Below are positions 17,813 through 27,522 of a stretch of 64,000 nt of DNA, piece by piece. How positions within the stretch are numbered: the stretch's first letter is position 1; every line of letters starts with the position of its first letter. Both the position numbers and the translations under genes were made by a program. The notes beneath the pieces were generated by a model, which saw only the letters and a program-made list of their open reading frames with translations, had not been told where the DNA came from and ran no database searches. The stretch is from Streptomyces sp. P3 (GTDB taxonomy: Bacteria; Actinomycetota; Actinomycetes; Streptomycetales; Streptomycetaceae), in contig JAFEKX020000001.1 in NCBI GenBank assembly GCA_016893485.2, positions 8,883,501 through 8,947,500 on the forward strand, read 5' to 3'.

Positions 17813-19032
17813 ATGAGCACCGTCACGCCCGCCGACTGGCAGACCCGCCCGGCCCCGCAGTCCGCACAGGACTGGATCGCCCGCGCCGCCGAGGTCGCCG
17901 CCCTCCTCGACACCGACGCCGCCGCCCGCGACCGGGCCGGCGCCACCCCGCACGCCGAGGTCCAACTCCTCAAGGACTCCGGCCTGGTCACCCTGCTCGG
18001 CCCCACGGAGCACGGCGGCGGAGGCCAGGACTGGCCCACCGCCTACCAGGTGGTCCGCGAGGTCGCCAAGGCCGACGGCTCCATCGGCCAGCTCCTCGGC
18101 TACCACTACCTGTGGAACTGGGCCGCCCGCCTGGTCGGCACCCGCGAGCAGTGGGAGCACGTCGAGGCCGAGGCCGCCCGCAACCAGTGGTTCTTCGGCG
18201 GCGCCGTCAACCCGCGCGACAAGGACGTCACCGTCACCGAGGACGGCGACGACCTCGTCTTCACCGGCCACAAGTCCTTCTCCACCGGCAGCAAGGTCTC
18301 CGACGTCACCGTCCTCGAAGGCGTCCTGGACGGGACCGACCAGCACGTCTTCGCGATCGTCCCCTCCGACAGCGAGGGCCTGACCTTCCTCGACGACTGG
18401 GACAACATCGGCCAGCGCCTCACCGAGAGCGGCGGCGTCATCCTCGACGGCGTCCGCACCCCATGGTCCTCGGCGGCCGGTTACGTCGACAGGGGAATTC
18501 ACGCCGCGCACGTACAACACGCTCAACGTCCCCACCATCCAACTGGTCTTCGTCAACTTCTACTTGGGCATCGCCGCCGGCGCCCTGGAGACGGCCGCCA
18601 CCTACACCCGCACCAAGGCCCGCCCCTGGCTGCACGGCGGTCACGAGCGCGCGGTCGACGAGCCCTACGTCATCGACACCTACGGCGACCTCACCGCGAA
18701 GCTCTGGGCGGTCGAGGCCCTCGCCGACACCGTCGCCGCCGAGGGACAGAAACTGCACGACGACCCCGACGCCGTCACGGCGAAGACGCGCGGCGACTTT
18801 CGAGGTCAGGGTGGCCGCCGTCAAGGCACGCGCCACCGATGTCGCCCTGGAGATCGGCAACCGCGTCTTCGAGGTCACCGGCGCCCGCTCCACCGCCACC
18901 ACGGAGGGCCTCGACCGGTTCTGGCGCAACGTCCGCACCCACACCCTGCACGACCCCGTCGCCTACAAGCGCCGTGAGGTCGGCCGCTGGGTCCTTGAGG
19001 GCGAACTGCCCGAACCCACCTGGTACTCCTGA
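17813..19032 (+). CDS. sfnB: SfnB-type acyl-CoA dehydrogenase-like sulfur acquisition oxidoreductase (two frame breaks)
   Basis: A flavin enzyme with the acyl-CoA dehydrogenase fold, about 406 residues. MSTVTPADWQTRPAPQS starts it 30 bp after sfnG, with AGAGGACCCC upstream. The alpha-helical N-terminal domain holds LLKDSGLVTLLGPTEHGGGG and ADGSIGQLLGYHYLWNW. The middle beta domain has GHKSFSTGSKVSDV and WDNIGQRLTESGG. The C-terminal helical bundle appears after frame changes near 18490 and 18780 (IAAGALETAATYTRTKARPW, then VKARATDVALEIGNRVFEVT), ending ELPEPTWYS. SfnB and the related DszC-like enzymes are required for growth on dimethyl sulfone and related organosulfur compounds. A second paralogue lies at 19651. 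Confidence 0.82.
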
Positions 19033-19092
19033 CCGAACTGCCCCGGGGCGCCCACCAGTTGAGCGGGCGCCCCGCCTCCCGAAAGAGGACCC

Positions 19093-19645
19093 ATGGCCAC
19101 CGTCCTGTCCGTCTCCGGCAGCCCCTCCGTCTCCTCCCGCACCAACCGCCTGCTACGGCACCTGGACCAGCGGCTGATCGCCCAGGGCCACGAGGTGATC
19201 CCGCTCGACGTGCGCACCGTCCCCGCCGAGGCCCTGCTCGGCGCGGACTTCCGCCACCCGGCCATCGTCGAGGCCACCGAACTCTTCGCCCGCGCCGACG
19301 GCGTCGTCGTGGGCACCCCGTCTACAAGGCCTCCTATTCCGGGGTCCTCAAGGCGCTGCTCGACCTGCTTCCGCAGTACGCCCTCACCGGCAAGACCGTG
19401 CTGCCGCTCGCCACGGGTGGGTCCACCGCACATGTGCTCGCCATCGACTACGCGCTCCGCCCGGTGCTGAACTCCATGGGCGCCGCCCACATAGTCCAGG
19501 GCTGGTTCACCCTCGACAAGGACATCACCGCCCACGAGGACGGCTCGCTCACCGTCGCCCCGGCCGCCACCGAGGCGCTCACTCAGGTGGTCGACCAGTT
19601 CTCGGCGGCCCTCGGCCGCACCCGCTGCTGGCCGCGGCGAGCTGA
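19093..19645 (+). CDS. NAD(P)H-dependent FMN reductase, SsuE/MsuE type (two frame breaks)
   Basis: Supplies reduced FMN to the two-component monooxygenases of this operon. The start ATG 19093 (MATVLSVSGSPSVSSRTNRL) has AGAGGACCC upstream. The flavodoxin-like fold is shown by VSGSPSVSSRT (phosphate loop), RADGVVVGTPVYKASYSGVL after a break near 19320, then LPLATGGSTAHVLAIDYALR and NSMGAAHIVQGWF. A second break near 19612 restores GRHPLLAAAS and the stop at 19645, 5 bases before the next ATG. Both breaks need one added C. About 184 residues, normal for SsuE. Confidence 0.85.
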
Positions 19646-19650
19646 CCGCC

Positions 19651-20846
19651 ATGACCGACCGAGCGACCGCCCATGTGATCGCGGACGACGCCGAGGCCCT
19701 CGCCCTGGCCGCCGCGCTCGCCGACGAGTTCCGGGCCGGTGCCTCCGCGCGCGACACCGAACGCAGGCTCCCGCGCGCCGAGTTGGACCGCCTCTCCGGC
19801 GCAGGACTGCTCGCGGTCACCGTGCCCGCCGAGCACGGCGGCGCCGACGTGAGCGCGGAGACCCTCGCCGAGATCTTCCGCCTCCTCGGCTCGGCCGACG
19901 GCAGCCTCGCCCAGATCCCGCAGAGCCACTTCGCGTACGTCAATGTGATTCGTCGTCAGGGCACCCCGGACCAGCAGAAGTTCTTCTTCGCCGAGCTGCT
20001 GGCGGGCCGCCGCTTCGGCAACGCCCAGTCCGAGGCCGGCACCCAACACGTCCAGGACATCCGCACCCGGCTGACCCGCCAACCCGACGGGTCCTACCGG
20101 CTGACCGGCGTCAAGCACTACTCCACCGGCGCCCTCTTCGCCGACTGGATCCCCGTCCTCGCCCGCACCGAGGACGACAACCTTCATGTCGCGTACGTCC
20201 CGAGGGACGCCGACGGTGTCACGGTCGTCGACGACTGGGACGGCATGGGCCAGCGCACGACGGCGAGCGGCACGGTCCGCCTGGAGGCGGTCGCCGTCCC
20301 CGCCGACCGGGTCCTGCCGCACCACCTCACCTTCCAGGGACCCCAACTCCACGGCGCCGTCGCCCAGTTGCTGCACGCGGCCATCGACGCCGGGATCGCC
20401 GGGGAGCGCTGGCCGAAGCCGCCGAGTTCGTGCGGACGAAGAGCCGCCCCTGGTTCGAGAGCGGCGTCGAGACCGCCGCCGAGGACCCGCTGCTGATCCA
20501 GCGGTTCGGTGAACTCGCCATCCAGGTAAGGGCGTCCGAGGCCCTCCTCGTCCAGGCGGCCCGGGCGGTGGACGCGGCGCGTGCCGACCTGAACGACGAC
20601 TCGGCGGCGGAGACGTCCATCGCGGTCGCGGCGGCCAAGGTGCACGCGGCGCAGACCGCAGTAGAGGTCGCGGGCGCGCTGTTCGAGGTGTCCGGCACCC
20701 GCTCGGCGCTCAACTCGCTCAATCTGCACCGGCATTGGCGGGACGCCCGCACCCACACGCTGCACGACCCGGCTCGCTGGAAGATCCAGCACATCGGCCG
20801 CCATGTGCTGAACGGCACCAGGCCGCCCCGCCACGGCCTCCTCTAA
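19651..20846 (+). CDS. Second SfnB-type acyl-CoA dehydrogenase-like oxidoreductase (one frame break)
   Basis: Paralogue of the 17813 protein, about 398 residues. It begins MTDRATAHVIADDAEALALA and shows LSGAGLLAVTVPAEHGGADV, ADGSLAQIPQSHFAYVNVIR, LTGVKHYSTGALFADW and DDWDGMGQRTTASGTV. The frame changes near 20405, where one added C gives GIARGALAEAAEFVRTKSRP, then VAAAKVHAAQTAVEVAGAL and LHRHWRDARTHTLHDPARWK. The two dehydrogenase-like genes flanking the flavin reductase suggest separate sulfur substrates or oxidation steps. It is the fourth gene of the operon. Confidence 0.82.
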
Positions 20847-20881
20847 CTCCCTTACCGCACAGTTCAGATCGGAGACCCCAC

Positions 20882-22025
20882 GTGTCCCTCACCTTCCACT
20901 GGTTCCTCCCCACCAACGGGGACAGCCGTCATGTCGTGGGCGGTGGTCACGGCACCCCCGCCACCGCATCCGGCCGGGACCGGCCGCCGACGGTCGCCTA
21001 CCTGAGCCAGATCGCCCGCGCGGCGGAGGACCTCGGTTTCGTGGGCGCCCTCACGCCCACCGGCGCCTGGTGCGAGGACGCGTGGCTCACCACCGCGATG
21101 GTCAGCCAGAACACCGAACGCCTGAAGTTCCTGGTCGCCTTCCGCCCCGGCTTCGTCTCGCCGACGCTCGCCGCGCAGATGGCGTCCACGTTCCAGCGGC
21201 AGACCGGCGGACGCCTGCTCCTCAACGTCGTCACCGGCGGCGAGAGCCACGAGCAGCGGGCCTACGGCGACTTCCTCGACAAGGACGACCGCTACCGTCG
21301 TACCGGCGAATTCCTGGAGATCGTACGGCAGTTGTGGGACGGCAAGACCGTCGATCTGGCCGGTGAGCATCTGCGCGTCGAGGAAGCGAAGCTGGCACGG
21401 CTGCCCGACCCGGTGCCCGAGGTGTACTTCGGGGGGATCGTCGCCGATCGCCGGGGAGATCGCCGCCAAGTACGTGGACGTGTACCTCACTTGGGGCGAG
21501 CCGCCGGCGCAGGTCGCCGAGAAGATCGCGTGGATCAGAGGGCTCGCGGCGAAGGAGGGGCGCACGCTGAGGTTCGGGATCCGGCTGCACGTCATCACGC
21601 GTGACACGTCCGAGGAGGCCTGGGCCGAGGCGAACCGGCTGCTGGAAGGGTTCGACTCCGAGACCGTGAAGTCCGTACAGGCGGGGCTCGCCCGGAGCGA
21701 GTCGGAGGGGCAGCAGCGGATGCTCGCGCTGCACGGCGGGAGCCGGGACGGGCTGGAGATCCATCCCAATCTGTGGGCCGGGATCGGCCTGGTCCGGGGT
21801 GGCGCGGGGACCGCGCTGGTCGGCAGCCACGAGGAGGTCGCGGAGCGGATCAAGGAGTACGCGGCGCTGGGCATCGAGGAGTTCGTGCTGTCCGGGTATC
21901 CACATCTGGAGGAGGCGTACTGGTTCGGGGAGGGAGTGCTGCCGAGGCTGGCGGCGGACGGGGTGTGGCAGCACCCCGTCGGCGAGCGGAAGGCCTCCGC
22001 CGCACAGGTGCCGTTCGCCAGTTGA
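20882..22025 (+). CDS. ssuD: FMNH2-dependent alkanesulfonate monooxygenase, LLM family (one frame break)
   Basis: Cleaves alkanesulfonates to an aldehyde and sulfite with reduced flavin. The start GTG 20882 follows CGGAGACCCC and gives (M)SLTFHWFLPTNGDSRHVVG, the usual SsuD opening. Further motifs are GALTPTGAWCEDAWLTTAMV, FRPGFVSPTLAAQMASTFQR, GRLLLNVVTGGESHEQRAYG and FLDKDDRYRRTGEFLEIV. Near 21435 a run of six G carries one too many; with five it reads EVYFGGSSPIAGEIAAKYVD and continues to the end (VGSHEEVAERIKEYAALGIE). About 380 residues. Last gene of the operon. No ssuABC transporter is present in the window. Confidence 0.87.
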
Positions 22026-22082
22026 CGGCTACCGAGCACGGCCCAACTCGCCGCCCCTCGGGCGCTGTTGCCGGGCGTGCGG

Positions 22083-23301
22083 TCAGAACCAGTGCAGACA
22101 GTGCGGGGCACGGTCGGTGCGGAAGAGGGCGTCGGCTCGGGCGGCCGCGTCCGGGCCGTGGGCCCGGATGTGTCCGGCCCGGACGAGCGTGCTCGGGGCG
22201 GTGCCGCCGAGGTAGAGCGAGCCCAAGTCGTCGATGTCCAGCGACAGGTCGGGCTCCCGGCCCGTCGGCACGCAGTCGGCCTTGCCGTCCCGGACGGTCA
22301 GCAGATACCGGCCGTGTCCGTTCAGGAACGGATCGTCGACGGCGAGCACCAGTTCGCCGTCCGTGAACCAGCCGCGCGCGGTCAGCGCACGCGGCACGTC
22401 CAGCAGCCGCACCCAGAGCCAGTCCGTGTCGCGGCTCACCTCGCCGGCACGGAAGTCCGCGAGCTGCCAGCGCAGCGGGTGCTGGGGCGGGACATGCCGG
22501 AACACGACCTGGGAGACCAGGTCGTGGCCGAGCGCGAAGCGGGCCAGGGCTGTGAAGACGGCGTCGTCGACGGCGATGGTCTCGTCGACCGTCAGAGTGG
22601 TGGCCTCCCCGAGCGAGTAGCTGGCGTATCCGTCCGGGACACCGTCGGCGTCACGGTGGACGGCCACATAGCGCGGCGCCGGTGAGATCGGGGCTGCCCC
22701 GCGCGCAGCGCCCACCAGCGGTGCGGCCGGGACAGCGCGCCGGGCTGGGCGCGGCGGTAGCGGTCGTAGACCTCCTCCAGGATCTCGCCGCACTCGGCAC
22801 GGCGCAGCACCTCGACCGAGCCGGTCGCTGCCGCGTCGGCCGCAACACCTGCCCGGGGAACGGCGAAAGCGGCCCGGTGGCGCGGCACGGTCAGCCGCGC
22901 GGTGTAGGTCGCCGGGCCGTAGCCGAACCTGCGGTAGATCAGGGCCTCGGAGGCCAGCAGTACGGAGAGAGCTTCCCCGCTGTCCCGCAGGGCGGTGAGC
23001 TGATGCCGCATCATCGCGCTGAGCACGCCCTGGCGCCGGTGCGAGGGCAGGACGCCGACGGCGGTCACCCTGGGGCCGGAATGAGCGTCTCGCCGGGCAG
23101 GGTGAGCTCGAAGGGGTAGCTGGCCGCGGTGCCCACGGGCCGCCCGTCATCCGTCAGGGCGAGCAGGCAGCGGTCCATCTCGATCGCCGACCACCAGAGG
23201 CCGCCGCCGTCGGTCGGGGTCTCCGGGAAGCTCCCGAACGCGGCATGGACGGTGTCGACGAAGACGTCATGGTCCCCGTCGGTCGTGGAACGGATCTCCA
23301 T
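22083..23301 (-). CDS. Eis-family GNAT N-acetyltransferase (two frame breaks)
   Basis: A large acetyltransferase of about 405 residues. The start ATG 23301 (MEIRSTTDGDHDVFVDTVHA) lies below GGGGAGG. The first GNAT domain has RPVGTAASYPFELTLPGETL, then after a break near 23070 VTAVGVLPSHRRQGVLSAMM, the V-x-P-x-x-R/Q-x-x-G-x-G/A acetyl-CoA loop. The second degenerate GNAT region and the SCP2-like C-terminal domain follow a break near 22690 (GYASYSLGEATTLTVDETIA, LWVRLLDVPRALTARGW, DLSLDIDDLGSLYLGG) to HCLHWF, whose terminal carboxylate acts as base in Eis enzymes. Eis proteins acetylate aminoglycosides and other amines at several positions; the physiological substrate here is unknown. Confidence 0.85.
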
Positions 23302-23441
23302 CGCTGCCGCTGCCTCCCCTGACACGTCACCACTCCCGTGGTGCCCCGCCACAGTGCAGCGCCGCCCGGTGACCAGGTCAAGCGATTTACGACAGGTCGC
23401 CCCACGACCTCGGAAGGCCCGGCGCCCAACTGCCGTCCGTG

Positions 23442-24474
23442 CTAGGCGACAGAGCCTGCCAGCGCCTCCAGATGAACCCCTCTCGACTCCGCCGTCTGGC
23501 CCTGCACCAGCAGGAACAGGGCCTCCCTAGCGAGGCGTTGGGCCCTGTTCGTCAAGGACAGCGACCGGCCGCCGCCCGCCACCACCGCGGCCGTCGTCGC
23601 CGTCATCAGCACCTCGTACGCCCGTGTCCTGAGCGCCAGCCGTTCCGCCAAGTACGCGTGCGGGACGGGGTGTTCGGCCAGCGCGTACGCCTCCTCGCGC
23701 ACCTCGTCCAGCCGGGTGCGGAGCGGGGCGGACGTGTCGTCGTCCAGCAGAGCGAGAGCCGCCTCCGCCACTCCGAACACCGCCGGTGAGGCGTTCGTCG
23801 GTTTCGGGCGGTCGGTCTTCGCCCACTCCTCGTACGGCGTCCGGAGCGCCACCGCGTCCTCCGGCAGCCACAGGCCGTCCAGCTCCAGGGACACCGTGCG
23901 GGACGCGGTGAGGGCGGCAAGCCGCATCGGCTCGGACGGCCGGAGACCCTCCTGCTCCCTCGCCTCCGTGAACGCGAACAGCGCCTCGTCCGCGTCCGTC
24001 ACGCCCGCGAGCAGCATGACGTCGTTCAGGCCCCAGCCCGTGTACCAGGGGACGGTGCCGTCGAAGCGCCAGCCGCCCCGGTCACGGGTGACCCGTACCG
24101 GGACCCGGGGTACGCCCGCAGGTGGGCGTACGCCACGCCGGAGAGCAGTTCACCGCGCGCCAGCGGGCCCAACAGGCGCTTCCGCACGGGAGTTCACTCT
24201 TCGCCAGGGTCAGGACCGGGGTGTGGTGCTGGGTCTGTACGAACCATGTCGAGCAGCATGCGCCGGCCAGGACCTCCGCCGTCTCCCGCGCCACCGCGGC
24301 CGGTGCCGCCGAGCCGCCGTAGGCCACGGGTGCGCTCACGCCCAGCAGGCCGGACTGTTTGATGGCCTCGATGTGGCTCGCCGGGACGCCCTCCTGGTCG
24401 ACCTGTTCGGCGTGCGGGGCGAGGAGGTCGTCCGCGAGGCGTCGGGCGCGGGTGACGAGGGGGTGGGAGGTCAT
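23442..24474 (-). CDS. Acyl-CoA dehydrogenase-family protein (frame broken)
   Basis: About 345 residues. It starts MTSHPLVTRARRLADDLLAP at 24474. The N-terminal part has IKQSGLLGVSAPVAYGGSAA and CCSTWFVQTQHHTPVLTLAK. A break lies between about 24110 and 24180; downstream, GGWRFDGTVPWYTGWGLND and VSLELDGLWLPEDAVALRT are the middle beta domain of the family. The C-terminal helices are present (AYEVLMTATTAAVVAGGGRS), where the last motif resembles the FAD contact in acyl-CoA dehydrogenases. The substrate is unknown; some relatives are flavin-dependent oxygenases. It lies between an acetyltransferase and an AmiC-like gene, both on the same strand, without tight coupling. Confidence 0.72.
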
Positions 24475-24518
24475 GCGGAGATTCTCCCGGTCAGCGGGCT
24501 GATCACATGCGAAGGCGC

Positions 24519-25601
24519 TCAGAGCTGGGCGACGATGTCGAAGTCGAAGGCGTTTGCCCGTGCCAGGTAGAGGCGTTGGCGGAGGTGGTTGCCGTGCAGG
24601 CGGAGGGCGCCGCGCGGGCCCTCGTAGGAGACGGTGCCGCCCAGCGCGCACATGGCGCCCACCTCCAGGGACCGCGCCTGCTCGGCCAGGGCCGCGAGGA
24701 GTCGTACGCCCTCGAAGCACGACTCGCCGAGGCTGCCCACGACGGGGCCTCCACGCCGAAGCGGGCGGCGTAACGCCCGCTGAAATCAAGGCTTTCGGCG
24801 GTGGCCAGGGTCTCGAAGTAGCCGGCCGCCGCCCACAGTCCCTCCGTGGCGTCCGCGCCGGTGGACAGCAGGATGTTCTCGTCCATGTGGGTGCTCAGCC
24901 GCAGACACCGCTGGTGCAGCCCGTACGCGGCGAACGCCCGGTTGAAGCGCGCCGCGTCGTCCCCGACGAGCAGCATCAGCACGGCGTCCGCCTCGCAGCG
25001 CTCGACCCGGCGCAGCACCGGCCCGAACTCGTACGTCCCCAGCGGCACGAACACCTCGTCGCGCACCCGGCCGCCGCAGTCCCGGGCGTAGCGGCGCGCG
25101 GCGCGGGCGGTCACCCTCGGCCACACGTAGTCGTTGCCCACCGTGCACCAGCGGCGCACACCGGTCGCCTCCGCCAACAGCCGCATGGCGGGCAGCAGTT
25201 GGGCCGCGTCGGTCTCGCCGGTCAGGAACACCCCGGGCGTGCGCTCGCCGCCCTCGTACTGCGCGGTGTAGACGTACGGCACCCGGCCCGCGATACGCGG
25301 CAGCAGCGCCTTGCGGACCGCCGAGGTGTGCCAGCCGACGACCGCGTCGACCGCGCCCATCGACACCAACGCCTCGACCTCGGCGGCCACTCTGCTCCGG
25401 GAGCGCACCGCCGTCGACCACCACGAGCCGGACCTCGCGGCCCAAGACACCGCCGTCGGCGTTGAGTTCCTCCACGGCGAGCTGCGCGGCCAGTTCGCAG
25501 GTCGGGCCGAAGACGCCCGCCGGGCCGCGCAGCGGGACGACCAGGGCCACGACCAGGGTCGTGAGCGGGCCGTCGATCCGCCCGGGCGGCAGGGGATGCA
25601 C
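24519..25601 (-). CDS. AmiC/UrtA-like amide-binding protein without signal peptide (two frame breaks)
   Basis: A periplasmic-binding-fold protein of about 360 residues. Start chosen at GTG 25601, preceded by GGAGG at 7-base spacing. The opening (VHPLPPGRIDGPLTTLVVAL) has no lipobox or cleavage site, so it may be cytoplasmic, like AmiC, the amide sensor of amidase operons. Motifs include LAVEELNADGGVLGREVRLV, VGNDYVWPRVTARAARRY, EVFVPLGTYEFGPVLRRVE and VGDDAARFNRAFAAYGLHQR. The conserved C-terminus is YEGPRGALRLHGNHLRQRLY. Breaks lie near 25395 and 24735. An RNA-binding AmiR partner would be expected but none is adjacent. Confidence 0.72.
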
Positions 25602-25857
25602 CGGACCACCTCCGTGAGGGCGTGCGGGCGCGGGATCGGCCCAGGCCCCGGCGCCCTCGCAGAGGCTCGTGATGAGAACCGCACAGTAGACCGCCCGGAA
25701 GGACAGCGGCAATGTCGCCCGTACCGTCGCCCATGAGGTCGCGGAGAAAATCCCGCCCGTTTTCCGAGGCGCGGTGTCGATCCGGGACGATGGCGTTCGT
25801 GTAGGAGGTGAGAGACCCCCAGCGGGTCGGAGAATCGCTTACGCCATGGAGGACGTC

Positions 25858-26214
25858 ATGCAGCACTACCTGCTCAGCGTGATCACACCGACCGACGGGC
25901 AGATGCCCTCGCCGGACGAGATGGCGGAGATCGTCCGCAGGCTGGAGATCTTCCACGACGAACTGCAGGCCGCCGGAGCCTGGGTCTTCGCCGGTGGACT
26001 GCACGGGCCGGAGACCGCGACCGTGCTGCGCCCCAAGGACGGTGACGTGCTGATCACCGACGGGCCGTACGCCGAGGGCAAGGAGTACCTGGGCGGGCTC
26101 TGCCTGATCAAGGCGGCCGATCTGGACGCGGCCCTGGAGTGGGGGAAGCGCGCGACCTGGGCTTCCACCCTGCCCGTCGAGGTGCGGCCCTTCATGAACA
26201 CGGCCGAGGACTGA
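25858..26214 (+). CDS. DGPF-domain (YCII-related) protein
   Basis: A small intact protein of 118 residues. The ATG at 25858 is chosen because GGAGG stands 5 bases upstream; this gives MQHYLLSVITPTDGQMPSPD. A conserved family signature is seen as DGDVLITDGPYAEGKEYLGG, and the C-terminal WASTLPVEVRPF resembles the usual PVEVRPV ending. Its stop overlaps the start of the ECF42-type sigma gene (TGATG). In actinobacteria DGPF genes are the standard targets and neighbours of ECF42 sigma factors. The biochemical role of DGPF proteins is not established. Confidence 0.9.
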   Translation: MQHYLLSVITPTDGQMPSPDEMAEIVRRLEIFHDELQAAGAWVFAGGLHGPETATVLRPKDGDVLITDGPYAEGKEYLGGLCLIKAADLDAALEWGKRATWASTLPVEVRPFMNTAED

Positions 26215-27410
26215 TGCCGTTCGACACCGACATCGAGGCCGTCTTCCGTGCCGAGTACGGGCGGGCGGTCTCGGTCCTGGTCCGCTTCCTCGGCGATATC
26301 GACCTCGCCGAGGAAGCGGTCCAGGACGCCTTCACCACGGCCGTACAGAAGTGGCCGGAGACCGGTGTGCCGCCGAGCCCGGCCGGGTGGATCATCACCA
26401 CCGCGCGCAACCGCGCGATCGATCGGCTGCGCCGCGAGTCCTCCCGGGAGGCCCGGCACACCGAGGCCGCGCTGCTGTACGCGTCCGACGAGCCCGCCGA
26501 GGAGGGACCCGTGCGCGACGACCGGCTCCGGCTGATCTTCACCTGCTGCCACCCCGCGCTCGCCACCCAGGCGCAGGTCGCGCTCACCCTGCGCCTCCTC
26601 GGCGGCCTCACCACCGCCCGGATCGCCGGCGTCTTCCTGGTGCCGGAACCGACGATGGCCCAACGCCTCGTCCGCGCCAAGGCCAAGATCCGGGACGCGA
26701 GGATCCCGTACCGGGTGCCCCGCGACGCCGACCTGCCCGACCGGCTGAAGGGCGTCCTGGCCGTCGTCTACCTGATCTTCAACGAGGGTTACACCGACTC
26801 GCCCGAACTCTGCGCCGAAGCCCTGCGCCTCGGCTGTCTGCTGTCCGAGCTGATGCCGGACGAGCCCGAGGTCACCGGCCTGCTCGCGCTGATGCTGCTG
26901 ATCGAGTCGCGCCGGACCGCGCGGGAGGGCCCGGACGGTGAGCTGGTGCCGCTGCCCGAGCAGGACCGCGACCGCTGGGACGGCGAGCTGATCGCCGACG
27001 GCCAGTCACTCGTACGGCGGTGCCTGCGGCTGAACCACCCCGGGCCGTACCAGATCCAGGCCGCGATCAACGCCGTGCACAGCGACGCCCCGACCGCCGG
27101 CGCGACCGACTGGGGACAGATCCTCCAGCTCTACGACCAGCTGATGGCCGTGGCCCCGAGTCCGGTCGTCGCCCTCAACCGGGCCGTCGCCGTCGCCGAG
27201 GTGGACGGCCCGCGCAAGGCCCTCGACCTCGTGGACGCGCTGGACCTCGACGACTACCACGTCCTGCACGCCGTCCGCGCCGACCTGCTGCGCCGGCTCG
27301 GTCGCCACACCGAGGCGGTCGCGGCGTACGAGGCGGCCATCGCTCACACCGGGAGCGCGGCCGAGCGGGGCTATCTGGAACGCCGTCGGCGGGAACTCGT
27401 CCGCATGTGA
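26214..27410 (+). CDS. ECF42-type sigma factor with C-terminal TPR-like domain (DUF6596)
   Basis: An intact 398-residue protein starting MPFDTDIEAVFRAEYGRAVS. The sigma-2 region has LAEEAVQDAFTTAVQKWP and AGWIITTARNRAIDRLR. Sigma-4 is LRLLGGLTTARIAGVFLVPE followed by TMAQRLVRAKAKIRDAR. The long C-terminal extension has LAVVYLIFNEGYTDSPELC, ALMLLIESRRTARE, YQIQAAINAVHSDAP and VVALNRAVAVAEVDGPR, the helical-repeat domain that in ECF42 takes the place of an anti-sigma factor as controlling element. Translationally coupled to the DGPF gene upstream. The signal is unknown. Confidence 0.92.
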   Translation: MPFDTDIEAVFRAEYGRAVSVLVRFLGDIDLAEEAVQDAFTTAVQKWPETGVPPSPAGWIITTARNRAIDRLRRESSREARHTEAALLYASDEPAEEGPVRDDRLRLIFTCCHPALATQAQVALTLRLLGGLTTARIAGVFLVPEPTMAQRLVRAKAKIRDARIPYRVPRDADLPDRLKGVLAVVYLIFNEGYTDSPELCAEALRLGCLLSELMPDEPEVTGLLALMLLIESRRTAREGPDGELVPLPEQDRDRWDGELIADGQSLVRRCLRLNHPGPYQIQAAINAVHSDAPTAGATDWGQILQLYDQLMAVAPSPVVALNRAVAVAEVDGPRKALDLVDALDLDDYHVLHAVRADLLRRLGRHTEAVAAYEAAIAHTGSAAERGYLERRRRELVRM

Positions 27411-27473
27411 CAGCCGTGCGGCGGAGGGTGACCATGGCCGTAACGGAATTTTTCCCGGTACACGAATGGTTGC

Positions 27474-27479
27474 TATATA
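27474..27479 (+). promoter_or_regulatory. Extended -10 element before the aldehyde dehydrogenase gene
   Basis: TGCTATATA (TATATA at 27474-27479) is a TGN-extended -10 sequence 44 bp before the GTG start at 27523. The flanking bases GGTTGC...GACC (27468-27488) partly repeat the core of the ArsR palindrome at 28860-28893, which could link the two genes. Confidence 0.4.
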
Positions 27480-27522
27480 CATCTGACCGTCGAGAACCCC
27501 CACGCACCAGCAGCGAGGCACC

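Noticed and set aside
17156..18556. 466-codon minus-strand ORF opposite sfnG and sfnB
   Set aside because: Antisense of well-conserved coding sequence; composition dominated by Gly/Val/Asp/Leu, the usual shadow of high-GC genes.
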